Positions 1-60,170 of a stretch of DNA of 64,000 bases are shown here, in pieces. The stretch covers positions 1-64,000 of the forward strand of contig NW_026961094.1 of NCBI RefSeq assembly GCF_021018805.1, written 5' to 3'. A model generated the notes under the pieces. The model saw only the letters and a list, made by a program, of their open reading frames with translations. It was not told the DNA's origin and did not search any database. Position 1 is the first letter of the stretch. The number at the start of each line of letters is the position of its first letter. Source of the DNA: Prinia subflava. Lineage: Eukaryota; Chordata; Aves; Passeriformes; Cisticolidae. Both the position numbers and the translations under genes were made by a program.

Positions 1-630
1 TGGGGAAATGGAGAAAAAATAGGAAAAACTGGGAAAAAGGGGGGGAAAGCTTAGAAAGAAGTTTGGGAAGTGGGAAAACCCAGGAAAAGCTGGAGAAAAG
101 ATGGGGCAAAAAAGGAAGAAGTCGGGATAAATGGGGAAAAATGGAGAAAAACCAGGAAAAGAGTGGGGAAAAATAGGAAAAAATGGGGGGAAAATGGAAA
201 AATGGGGGGGAAATGAATAAAACGGAAAAATAAAGGGGAAAATCGGGGAAAAAACCCCAGGAAAACCCAGAAAAAAATGGGGAAAATGAAAAGAAAGGGG
301 AAAACTGGGAAAAAAAGGGGGGAAATTGGAAGAAACAGGAAAGATGAATTTAAAAATGGGGGAAAAAGAAAAAATTTGGGGAAAATCGAGGGGAAAATAA
401 AAAAAATGGAAAAACCCAGGAAAACATGGGGGGAAAAAGGGGGCAAACTTAGAAAGAGATGGTAAAAGTGGGAAAAAATTGAAAAAATGGGGGGGAAATG
501 GGAAAAAGGAGGGAAAATAGGAAAAATAGGGGGAAATGGGGAAGATCAAGGAAAAGTGGGGAAAATGGGGAATAAAGTTGGCAAAAAATTGGGAAAAAAT
601 TGGGAAAAATTTGGGAAAATGTGGGAAAAC
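1..630. repeat. Purine-rich simple repeat
   Basis: GGGGAAAAATGGG degenerate repeat. Open frames here on both strands are low-complexity artefacts. Confidence 0.85.
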
Positions 631-870
631 CCCGGCTCCATTTTCTTCCCATTTTTTCCTCATTTTTTCCCTCACCCCACGGATGTGAGTTTGGCTGGAA
701 AAGCTCCAGAGTCGCCCCTGGCTCCTTCCCAAATTCCCGGAATTCCCACCGGGATCCATCCCAAAATGTCGCCAGCTGCGGCGCCGTATTTGCATAAATT
801 TACATTGATTTGCATAAATTAGCATGGAGGGAGCAGGGCCTGGTGGGGTTTTTGTGGACTGGGAATTTTC
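631..870. other. Island of ordinary sequence with octamer motifs
   Basis: Non-repetitive segment between purine tracts. ATTTGCAT occurs at 788-795 and 808-815, exactly 20 bases apart, with ATTAGCAT at 818-825. No coding exon recognised. Confidence 0.6.
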
Positions 871-3060
871 TGGAGGAGAAAAAAGTGGGAAAAAACCTCA
901 GGGAAAAGGGGGGAAAAGGGGGAAAAAATAGGGGGAAATGGGAAAAATGGGATGAAATGGGGGGGAAAAGGGGAACAATGGGGAGAATGGGGAGAAAAAT
1001 GAGGAAAATGGAGGAAAAATTGGGGAAAACCAGGAAAAAAGGTGGAAAAATGGGCGCAAAAAGGGGGAGGGAAGGGAAAAATGGGAAAAAAATCTGGGGA
1101 AAAATGGTAAAATGGGGGGGGAAAGGGGAAAAAAGTGAAAACCTGGAAAAAATAGGGGAAAAGGGGGAAAATGGGAAGAAAAAGGAGGGAAACGGAAAAA
1201 AATGGGGAAAAATGAAAAACATGGGGAAAATAGGAAAGAAATTTGGAAGAATGGGGGGAAATGGGAAAAACCCCAGAAGAAATGGGGGGAAATTTGGAAA
1301 GAGTTGGGAAAAGTGGGGAAAAAAACAGGGAAAAACTGGGGTGAGATGGAGAAAAATGGGAAAAAACAGGAAAGAAAAAATGGGGGGGAAGGGGGAAAAA
1401 TAGAAAAAATGGAAAAAATGAGGGAAAATGGAAAAAATGGGGGGATTTGGGGAAAAAGTGGGAAAATGGGAAAAAATGGCAAAATTGGGAAAAACTGGAA
1501 AAACAGGAATAAATGGGAAATACAGGAAAAATGGTGGAAAATGGGAAAAAATTGGAAGAATGGGTGGAATTGGGAGAAAACCAGGAAGAAATGGGGGGAA
1601 ATCAGGGAAAAAATGGGAAAAGTAGGGAAAATGGGGAAAAATGGGGAAATGGGAAATATGTTGGAAAAATGGGAATAAAAGTGGAGAAAATGGTGGAAAT
1701 TGGAAATAACTGGAGAAAAAATGGGGTAAAATCAGGGGAAAACTGGAGAAAATCCAGAAAAATGGGAAGAATTTGGAATAATACAGGAAAAATGACGGGG
1801 GAAAAGGGGGAATTTGGGGAAAATTAGGAAAAACCCCAGGAGGAAAATCAGGGGGAAACATGAAAAAACATGGGAAATGAAAAAAAAAGTGAGGAAATGG
1901 GATAAAATGGGGAAGACCCAGGAAAAATGGGGGAAACCTGGGAAAATCCTGGAAAAACAGGAAAAAGTGGGGAAAACCAGGGAAAAACCTGGAAAAATGG
2001 GGGGAAATTGGGAAGGCATGGGGAAGAATGGGGAGAACTGGGAAAAATGGGGAAAACCGGGAAGACTGGGAAATAACCAGGAAAAAAAATGGGGCAAAAT
2101 GGGAAAAAACAGGGAAAACTGGGGGGAAAACCCAGGAAAAATGGGGGAAAACAGGGAAAAAACAGAAAAAAAAGGCGGAAGTCAGGAAAAACCTTTAATA
2201 CCAGGGGGAAAAAAATAGGAAAAAAGGGGGGGAAATTGAGAAAAATGGGAAAAATTGGGTAAAAATGGGGGAAACAGGAATTAAAAAAACAGAAAAAAAT
2301 GGGGAAAACTGGGGAAAACCCCAGGAAAAATGGGGGGTAAACCAGGAAAACCCTGGAAAAAACATTGAAAAAACTGGGAAAATGGGGAAAACCAGGGGAA
2401 ATACAGGAAAAAAAATCAGGAAAAATTAGGGAAAAGGGGGAAAATCTGAGAACAAAAGCAGAAAATGGGGAAATCGAGGGAAAAAAAAAAAAGAAAAAAA
2501 AAAAAAAAGAAAGAAAATTAATTCCCAGGGAAAAACTGGGAAAAAACCCGGGGGAAATGGGGGTAAACTGGGGGAAATGGGAAAAATCAGGAAAAATGGG
2601 GGGAAATGGGGAAAATTTGGGAAAATTTGGGAAAAAATGAGGGGATAACTGGGAAAACCGTTGAGAAACAGGGAAAAAAACGAGGAAAATGGGGGAAATA
2701 GAGGGAAATCCGGAATAAAAGGGGGGGGGTAAACCCTGGAAAAATGAGGAAAACCAAGAAAAAACAGGAAAAACAGGGGGGAGATGGGGGAAAATGGGAA
2801 AAAGCATGTAAAAACCAGAAAAAATTGGGAAAACCAGGGAAAAAACCCAGGATAAATGGGGAAAAAATGGGGGGGAAATGGGGTAAAAAACAGGAAAAAT
2901 GGGGAAAAGGGGGGAAAACCCGGGAAAAAAACTTAAAAAAGGGGAAAAACCAGGAAAAGCAGGGAAAAGAGGGGAGAACCTGGAAAATCCGACAAAAAAC
3001 TCCGGAAAATTCCGGGGGAAACCCGGCAAAAGTGGGGAGAAACCCTGGAAAAGCGGGAAT
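871..3060. repeat. Purine-rich simple repeat
   Basis: GGGAAAAATGGGGG repeat continuing on the far side of the octamer island, with an A-rich run at 2480-2520. Confidence 0.85.
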
Positions 3061-3420
3061 AAAGCCAAGCCGCCCCTCCCCCCACTCCCCCTCCTCTTCC
3101 TCGTCCCAAGAAATAAAAAAAAAAACCCGGGAATTCTCTCCAGGAACCGCAGGGGTCGCTCGGGAGCGGCCCCCGCCCCGCAGCGCTTTCATTGCGCTTT
3201 TTTTTTTTTTTCAGCTTTTTCCAGCTTTTTTCCAGCTTTTCCTTGGAATTTCTCCCGGATTTCGGCGCTGGGAGGCAGGCATGGAGCGGTGATGAATTCC
3301 CGGTTTTCCCGAGGAGGCGTTGGAGGAGAAAATTCCAGGTTTTTTTGTTGCTGGGGTTTTTGTTTCGCTCGGGTTTGGTTTTTTTCTTTCCCCTCTCCAA
3401 GGTGCCGATTCTCGGGATGC
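3061..3420 (+). promoter_or_regulatory. CpG-bearing island, possible DCC promoter or 5' UTR
   Basis: Ordinary sequence with a CpG-dense core (3135-3200) and a later GCGCTGGGAGGCAGG part, about 1 kb before the signal-peptide exon. It is the only CpG-dense segment upstream of exon 1. No TATA box or clear start seen. Confidence 0.35.
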
Positions 3421-4170
3421 AGCCCCGGAAAATTCCCAGGGTTTTTTGGCCTTTCCAGGCCCCAAAATTCCCGGGATTTTCCCCCCTTTCCAGCCCCCAA
3501 ATCCTGGGATTCATCCCCCAAAAATTTCTGGGATTTCCCCCCTTCCCAACCCCCAAAATTCCCTGGATTTTCCCCTTCCTATCCCCCAAATTTCCAGCAT
3601 TTCCCCCCCTTTTCAGACCCCAAATCCCGGGATTTTTTTCCCTCTCCAAGGTCCTGATTCCCAGGATTCCCCCCAACCCCAAAATTCCCGGGATTTCCCC
3701 CCTCCCAAGCCCCAGAATTTCCGGAATTTCCCCCCTTTTCCAGGGAGCAATTCCCGGGGTTTTCCCTTCCCGGACCCCAAATTTCCCAGGATTTCCCCCT
3801 TTTCTAGACCCCCAAATTCCCAGGATTTCCCCTCTGCCCAACCCCCAAAATTCCCAGGATTTCCCCCAAAAATTCTCGTGATTACCCCTTCCTATCCCCC
3901 CAAAATCCCTGCATTTCCCCCCTCCCAAGCCCCAAAATTCCCGGGATTTCCCCCCCTTTCCTATCCCCTAAAATTCCCAGGATTTGCCCCCTTCCCAACC
4001 CCCCAAAATCCCCGGGATTTCCCCCCCAAAATTCCCAGGGTTTTCCCCTTCCCAGACCCCCAAATTCAAAGGATTTCCCAAAAAAATTCCTGGAATTTTT
4101 CTCCTCCAGTCCCTCTCCTAAATCCCATTTCCCCCTCTTTTCCCAAGCCTCCAAATCCCGGGATTTTCCT
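3421..4170. repeat. Pyrimidine/AT tandem repeat
   Basis: About 18-20 degenerate units of roughly 40 bp: CCCCAAATTCCCGGGATTT, then CCCCCCTTTCC. The array ends shortly before exon 1. Confidence 0.85.
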
Positions 4171-4236
4171 TCCCACTTTTCCTTGGATGTTCCACGTGGG
4201 AGCTGCCAATTCCAAGCAGGAAAAATATCAGGAATT

Positions 4237-53816
<49,580 letters not shown>

Positions 53817-55490
53817 GCCCGCGGAGCCCCCGCGGAGCCCCGACCCGCGGAAACGCCGCGCCCGGAGCGCCCCACGCGCCCTCCGCCTCCGCCCTGCTCG
53901 TACCAAAAAGTGTGGAAACATCGCGATTGACCCGGGTGTGGAGGCCTCTTCCCAAGAACCCCGGTGTTCCGCTGGTGGGGAGTTGTGGTGATTTTTGGGA
54001 ATTTTTTGGGGGGGAAAAATAAGTGGAATTTTGGACCTGTTTTTGGTGGGAGTTGGAGGGGAAGTGTTTGGGAGGAGAAACAAATCTAGGGGATAAAGCG
54101 GGAGTACCTGGAAAAACGGAGAATTGGGGGAGAAGAGGGAAATTCTGGGGAAAACCAAAAAATTTGGGGAAAAGAAAAGGGAAATTCCTGGATGGAAAGA
54201 CGAATTTCCTGGAAAAAGCAGAAAAATTTGGGAATAAAGAAGGAATTCATGGAAAAACCAAAAATATCCTGGAGGAGCCCCAAAAATCTAGAAAAAAGGG
54301 AGAAAATTCCAGGAACAAATAAAAATTTGGGGAAAAAAGGAAAAAGTCTGGGGGAAAAAAAATATTGCGAAAAAAGAAGAAAATCCTGGGAAAAAGGAGA
54401 AAAAATGGGGGGAAAAGGACAAAATTCCAGAAAAAAAAAGAAGAAATTTTCCAAAAAAAAAAAAAACCCTAGGAAAAAAGGAGAAGTTCCTGAAAAAATG
54501 AAAAGTTCTGGGCAAAAAAGAACAAAAATTCAGGAAAAAAATTAAAGTTTAATGAAACAAACAAACAAAATCTGGAAAAAAGAGAAATATTCCAGGAAGA
54601 AATTAAAAGTTTAGAAAAAAAAAGTAAACTTCCTCTGTAAAAACAAAAAGTTCCAGGGAAAAAAATGAAAATTCCTGGAAAAAATTATAAATTGGGAAAA
54701 AAGAGAAAAAATTCCAGAAACACAGTAGAAAAATCCAGGGAAGAAATAAAATTATTGGAAGAAAAGGCAAAAATTCCAAGGAAAAATAGGGAAAACATTG
54801 TGGAAGAAAACCTAAAATTTTAGAAAAACAAAAAAAAAAAAGGTCCTGTAAAAAAAGGCAAAAATTCCATGAAAAAATGACAACATTCCTAAAAAAATTA
54901 AAATTTTAGGACCAAACGAAGAAAATAAAACCAAAAAAGGTAAAAATTCTGGAAAAGAAATTTAAAATTTGGGGGGAAAACTAAGAAAAAAAACATGGAA
55001 AAAAGGAAAAAAATCCAGAAAAAAAAATCAGAAAAGAAGAAATATTCCAGGAAAAAAAGAGGAAAAATTCCCAAAAGAATTCCTCAATTTTTGAGCAATT
55101 CCAAGAATTTCCCCTAAAAATCCCATTTTGCCACCGTTTTCCATGGAATTCCTGAAAAAATCCTCCCAAACAATCCCAAATTTCGGGAATTTCTGGATGG
55201 GGGGGAGGGGGTGGGGATTAATTAATGTTAATTAATAATAATCTTAATTTATTCCTTAGAATTGAATTTTTAATTATTTTTCAGCTTTTCTTAGAGTTGC
55301 ATTTTGGGAATTTCGGTCCAAAAATTCCCATTTCTTTCCGGGATTTTTCCTGGTTTTAGAGTAGCGGGAAAAAAATTCCCGGAATTTCCCAAAAATTCCG
55401 GGAAATTTCCCAAAAAAAGGGGATTCGTAGCTTGTAGGAAAAGGTTTTTTTAGGAATTGTAAGTTTTCTGGTCGGAATGGAAGAAATAAA
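53817..55490 (+). other. DCC: DCC 3' UTR (inferred)
   Basis: GC-rich for the first 150 bases, then purine repeat (GGGAAAATTCC) to about 55080, then ordinary AT-rich sequence. The first plausible poly(A) signal is at 55485. Confidence 0.5.
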
Positions 55491-56600
55491 ACCGGTTTTT
55501 GATAGAAAATTCTGGGTCATTTCTTGGCTATTAATTAGTTTTTAGGTAATTATTCGGGTGTTTTAGGGAATTGTTGATTTCTGTGGATTTTTGGGTTTTG
55601 TTTTGGGGTTATTGGTTTTTTTGGAGGGCATTTATTAGTCCTTTATTATTATTAGCTCATTATTGTGTTATTTCAGGTAATTATTAATTTATTTGCTAAT
55701 TATTTGGGATTTGGGGATCACTAATAGTACTTTGCCAATGATTATTGGCAAATTAGTGTGTTATTTCAGGTATTTCTTAATTTATTGATTTATTAATCAC
55801 TGTATTTGGGATTATTTTGAGATTATTTTGGGATTATTTGGGGTTTATAAGTAAATTATTAGTAATTTGTTATTATTACCTCATTATTTCATTATTTCAG
55901 AAATTTAATAACAATTCATATTTTATCAATAATGCAGTAATTATTATTTTGGGATTATTGGGGGGTTATTGACCCATTATTAGTTACTAATTATTAGCTA
56001 ATTCTGGCATTATTTCATGTGTTTATTAATTTATTAATAACTTAATGGCAACTATTTTGAGATTTTTGCGGGTTTATTGCCCATTTCTTAGTTGTTTATT
56101 AACTAATTATTAGAATAACAAGTTAATTGGAATTATTCTAGCATTACATTTTTATTATTATTTGGGCTTTTTGGGGGGCTTGGGGGAGTTTTTTGCCCCT
56201 TAATAGTACTTTATTAATTATTAGCTGATTATGGCATTAACTCAGGTATTTATTAATTTATAATTAATTTATTATCAATTACTTCAGGGGTTTTGGGGGG
56301 TTTATTTTGGAATTTTTTGGATTTATTTAGGACTTTTGTGTTGTTGTTCATTTCACTTTTGTTGGGCTATTTTGGGGGTTTGGTATTTATTTCGGATTTT
56401 TGGGGTTTATTTTGAAGTTTTGGGGGTTCATTTCGGGTTTGTTTTGGGGGTTTATTTGGGGATTTTTGGGTTTATTTCAGGTTTAAGGATTATTTTGGGG
56501 TTTGGGGATTATTTGTGGAGGGGTTGGATTATTTCAGATTTTGGGGGGATTATTTGGTGTGTTCTGGGGAGTTTTTGGAGGGTTGGGGGTTTCTTGGAGC
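55200..56600. other. AT-rich intergenic spacer
   Basis: TTATTAATTATTAGCTAATT repeats to 56300, then T/G-rich GGGGTTTATTTTGGG to 56600. 56600-56710 is ordinary sequence without a recognisable gene. Confidence 0.7.
55485..55490 (+). terminator. Candidate DCC poly(A) signal
   Basis: AATAAA in GGAAGAAATAAAACC, followed within 30 bases by T-rich and TTCTGGGTC sequence. A second AATAAA lies at 56725. Which is used cannot be told from sequence. Confidence 0.45.
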
Positions 56601-56744
56601 CCACAGCATTTCCCAATCCAGAAAATTGGGAACGTCATCCTTGGAAAGAATTCCAAGAAGTTTCTGGGAATGAAGAGTCAAAGAGCTGCCAACTCCAACC
56701 TGCCATTAATGTTTTATTTTAATTAATAAACAGCACGAATTCAA

Positions 56745-57235
56745 TTAATTAAGACCACACAGCTCAGGGTTTATTGCTCTTCTTCGGCTTGCACGGAAAT
56801 ATTTGGGGATAGAAAGCACCAAATCCCAAATTTCCAGCCCTAAATCCCAGATTTCCAGTCCAAATCCCACTTCTCCCCCACAGAACCTTCCCAAGGGAAT
56901 TCTCTCTACAGGCAACTCCCCCCACAATCCATAAAAAATATGGGAAAAGGCCACGGTAACTGGAAAACGTCTCAAAAATTCAGCATTAAAGTTAAATCAG
57001 GAAAAGCAAAAACCGGAACAAAAAATGCGAACTGGGAAAACCTCCGGATTTCCCAGAGAAATCCTGCGGGGTCCTCTGGGGCTACCCCGCAGCTCCTCCC
57101 CAGCCTGAACGCGGCTGCGATTTTAATATCAAAATAAAATCAAAACTTCAAATTCAACCCCGCCTTTACCTCACACAACCCCTCGGCAGCTCCCGCGCCG
57201 CTCCCGCCGCTCCGGCCGAATGAGCCGTCTCCACC
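56745..57235 (-). other. Unassigned short transcript unit downstream of the promoter
   Basis: Just past the CHR, about 60 bases of GC-rich sequence without ATG end at GAG followed by GTAAAG (donor at 57169), a likely untranslated first exon. An AATAAA lies on the minus strand at 56770-56775. No open frame between resembles a known protein; the longest (about 76 codons) has no recognisable domain. Could be a non-coding RNA, a tiny gene or a remnant of a lost one. Confidence 0.35.
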
Positions 57236-57239
57236 AGCA

Positions 57240-57345
57240 CCCGCCCCTTTCAAAGCCTCGGCTGGCGCGCCATTGGCTGAGGCGCCGCGTGCTGGGCGCT
57301 GATTGGACAAGGCGCCCCTTGGCGGGAAGGGCGGGAAACCGCGGG
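57240..57345 (-). promoter_or_regulatory. CpG-rich promoter with two CCAAT boxes, CHR and E2F-like sites
   Basis: In minus-strand order: E2F-like GGCGGGAAA and TTGGCGGGAA elements (seen on + at 57330-57338 and 57319-57328), CCAAT boxes at 57302-57306 and 57272-57276 spaced 30 bases, then TTTGAA at 57249-57254. Evenly spaced CCAAT boxes followed by a CHR near the start site is the known layout of DREAM/MuvB-controlled G2/M genes, where NF-Y binds the CCAAT boxes. The CHR follows the CCAAT boxes only when read leftward, so leftward transcription is favoured. The gene served is not identified. Confidence 0.65.
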
Positions 57346-57554
57346 GCCCCGCCCGTCCCTCATCCCAAACGGCGCCGGGAATTCCGGACCAGGCAAGCAA
57401 CAATCAATAAACAACCAATAATTAATGAATCGTGAGAATACCCGCGATATTCCCACTTCTTTTTCTCCAGCTTTCTGCTGCTTCCCATTCCAACATTTCC
57501 CCTGGAATTCCCGGGTATTTTTCCCCCAATTCACACCAAAAATTCCAAAGGCTT

Positions 57555-60016
57555 TGGAATAAAATCATTTATTTCTCTTTACAGAATTTTCCAGGCTTTT
57601 TATTATTATTATTATTTCCAGGTATAAAAAAAAAAAATCTCCTATTTTATTTTTTATAATTTATTTACAGAACCCTGGGGATTTTTTTCCCCTTGGGAAC
57701 GCTCCTGATCCAGCTTTTCCTTAAAAACTACAAAATCTTCAGAATTCCAAAAAATTTGGAATTCCAACCCCAAAGCTTTTTAAATTTTTTTTTTCTCCGC
57801 GGAGACGTAAAAAAAAGGTGGGAAAACCAAAATAAAGTACTTATATTTTCTGTTTTCTCTGGGAATTTTTAGGTTTTTTTCCCTGTAGGATTATTTACAT
57901 CCAAAAAAAAATAAGGTTTTTTTTTCTTTAAAAAAAGGCATTTTTGGAATTCCCAAACCTTTGGATAAAAATGTGCTCGGCTCCGTGGGTTTTCTTTCTT
58001 AATTATATTTTAATTCCTCGGAAACCGCTAATCCGAAGGAAAAAAAAGTGCCTCAAGAGTTTGGAATTTTTCAGGATTTTCCTCCTTGGGATCCAAGTAC
58101 CTGGAAAATGAAAAAAGATTTTTTTAGGGATTTTAAAATAGATTTTGAGGGGAAAACCCTAGAAAAAATCCCATTTCCCCCCGTTTTTTTCTGATTTCCC
58201 CGAGTTTTTCCCTGTTTTTCCAATTTCTTCAAATTTCCTCATTCTTTCTGTTCCTCTTGGGTTTTTTCCCCATTTTTTCCAATTCTTTGCCATTTTCCCA
58301 ATTTTCTCCATTTCCCCCCAATTCTTTTCTGCTTCTCCTGCTTTTTTGCCCCATTTTTCCTCCTTTTTCCTATTAAATCCCAACATTCCCATTTTTCTCT
58401 GGAAATTCCAGCTCTAATATCCATTAATTCCCTATTTTTCCCTTTCTTCCTGGGGTCTTTTATGCGATTTTCCCATTTTCCCCAAATTATTCCTCCTTTC
58501 CTATTTTTTTCAAATTTTTCCAAATTTGGTTTCCTTTTTTTCTAACTTCTTCTCCATTTTCTCCCTATTTTTCCTATTTTTCTCCATTTTTATCCTATTT
58601 TCCTCCATTTTTCTTACTAAATCCCAATACTCCAATTTTTTTTGTGAATTCCCGCCCTAAATCCCATTAATTCCATTTTTTTTCCAAAAAGAGAAAACCC
58701 ATATTTTTCCCCATTTTTCCCACTTCTCTCCAATTTTTCCCATTTCTCCCAAATTTTTCTCCATTTTTTCCCAATATTTTCCCATTTTCCCCTTTTTATC
58801 CATCAAATCCCATCATTCCTAAATTTTCTGGGAATTACAGCCCTAATTCCCATTAATTCCTTATTTTTCTCAATTTTCCCCATTTCTCCCAGTTTTTCCC
58901 ATTTCTTCTCCATTTTCCCAATTTCCCCCCATTTTTCCCTCTTTTCCCCATTTTGTCCATTTTTCAAAGTTTTCCCCATTTCTTCCAACTTCATCCATTT
59001 ACCCCCAGTTTTTTTCTGCTTGTTCTGGGGTTTTGCCCCATTTTTGCACATTTTTCCTCAATTTTTCTCTTTTCAATCTCCATATGCACAGTTTTCCTGG
59101 GAATTCCAGCCTTCATTTCCATTAAATCCTTGTTTTTTTCCCACTTCTTTCCCATTATCCTCACTCTTCCCCCAATTTGTTTCTGCTTTTCTCATTTTTT
59201 CCTCAATTTTTCCCGAATAAATCCCAGCATTCCCAATTTCCCTGGAAATTGCCCCCCAAATTCCCAAGAATTTCCATTTTTGCAACATTTTTGGGGAGGA
59301 AAGGTAGGCATTTTTCAGGGGAAAAATGGGAATTTTGAGAGTGAAAAGTGGAATTACTTTGGGGGGGAAACCAGAATTTTGGGGAGAAAAAGTGGGAATT
59401 TAGGGGAGTAAAAAATCAGAATTTTCAAGTGGAAATGGGAATTTTGAGGGGGAAAATGTGTATTTTCAGGCAGACGAAATGCAAGTATTTTGGTGGGGAA
59501 AATGGGAGTTTCGGGGAAAAAGAAATGGGAATTTTTGGAGAAAAATGGAAATTCTGGGAAAAAATTATAATTTTTAGAAAGAAATGGGAATTTTTGGAAT
59601 ATAAACCGAATTACTTTTAGAGAAAAAATGGTCATTTTGGAGAAAATACAGGATATTTGAGCGAAAAAAGTGTGGGTATTTTAGTGGGGGAATAAAGGGA
59701 ATTTTGGTGGAGAAAGAATGGGAAAGTGAGGGTAAACAAAAAGAGAATTTTTGGGGGAAAATGAAGGAGGAGGAGAGTATTTTGAAGGAGAAATTTACAA
59801 GTTTTTGGAGAAAAACTCAGAAATACTGAACAAAAAAAGAGATTTTTTGTAGAGAAGAGAAAAGGCACGTTTGGAAGAAAGAGTGTAATTTTTTTGGGGA
59901 AAGCGATGTATTTTGGTGAGGAAAGGAAAGGATTTTTATTTGGGAAGGCCGGGGTGTTTCCGTGGCGGAGAGGGGCGGTGGTGTTGGCGGTGGGGTGGGT
60001 ACCTGGCGGTGCCGGG
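57555..60016 (-). other. MBD2: MBD2 3' UTR (inferred)
   Basis: 57560-58110 is ordinary sequence with AATAAA on the minus strand near 57569-57574, a possible end of MBD2. 58130-59290 is pyrimidine repeat with recurring AATCCCA-CATTCC and CCCATTAATTCC pieces. 59300-59950 is purine repeat of complementary type. Confidence 0.45.
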
Positions 60017-60170
60017 TCAGGGCTCGTGGCCGTTGTCCAGCTGGCGCTCGGTGCCGCGGGCGGCCGGGCCGGCGCGGGCCAGGCCGTCGTGGCCGGTCCG
60101 GGACAGGCTGTCGGCCGTCAGCGCCTCCTCCAGCCGCTTGCGCACCTGCTGCACGCGCTCCTCCTGCTTC
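60017..60170 (-). CDS. MBD2: MBD2 last coding exon: coiled coil and tail
   Basis: Acceptor GTGGCGCAG (AG at 60172-60171). Reads KQEERVQQVRKRLEEALTAD, SLSRTGHDGLARAGPAARG, TERQLDNGHEP, stop TCA on + at 60017-60019. The first half is the coiled coil that binds GATAD2 proteins in NuRD. LEEALMADIL of human is LEEALTADSL here, two hydrophobic positions made polar. Confidence 0.92.

Noticed and set aside
487..822. Coding exon in the 631-870 island
   Set aside because: The frame has no signal peptide and no family resemblance; the conserved gene starts later.
800..1861. Very long open frames rich in Phe/Pro on one strand and Lys/Gly on the other
   Set aside because: They follow the GGGAAA/TTTCCC repeat, which rarely makes stop codons. 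The same happens at 1848-3068, 6079-8499, 18309-19430, 51720-52919 and elsewhere. No domain, no codon bias, no splice logic.
3292..3450. ATG at 3292 with a Phe/Cys/Trp-rich stretch as DCC exon 1
   Set aside because: Arg-rich start, poor hydrophobic core and no donor in phase 1 or 0; the exon at 4237 is better on every count.
57140..57403. Minus-strand frame of 87 codons across the CpG island as a protein
   Set aside because: It overlaps the CCAAT and E2F elements and consists of GC-driven Gly/Ala/Arg sequence without a known domain.
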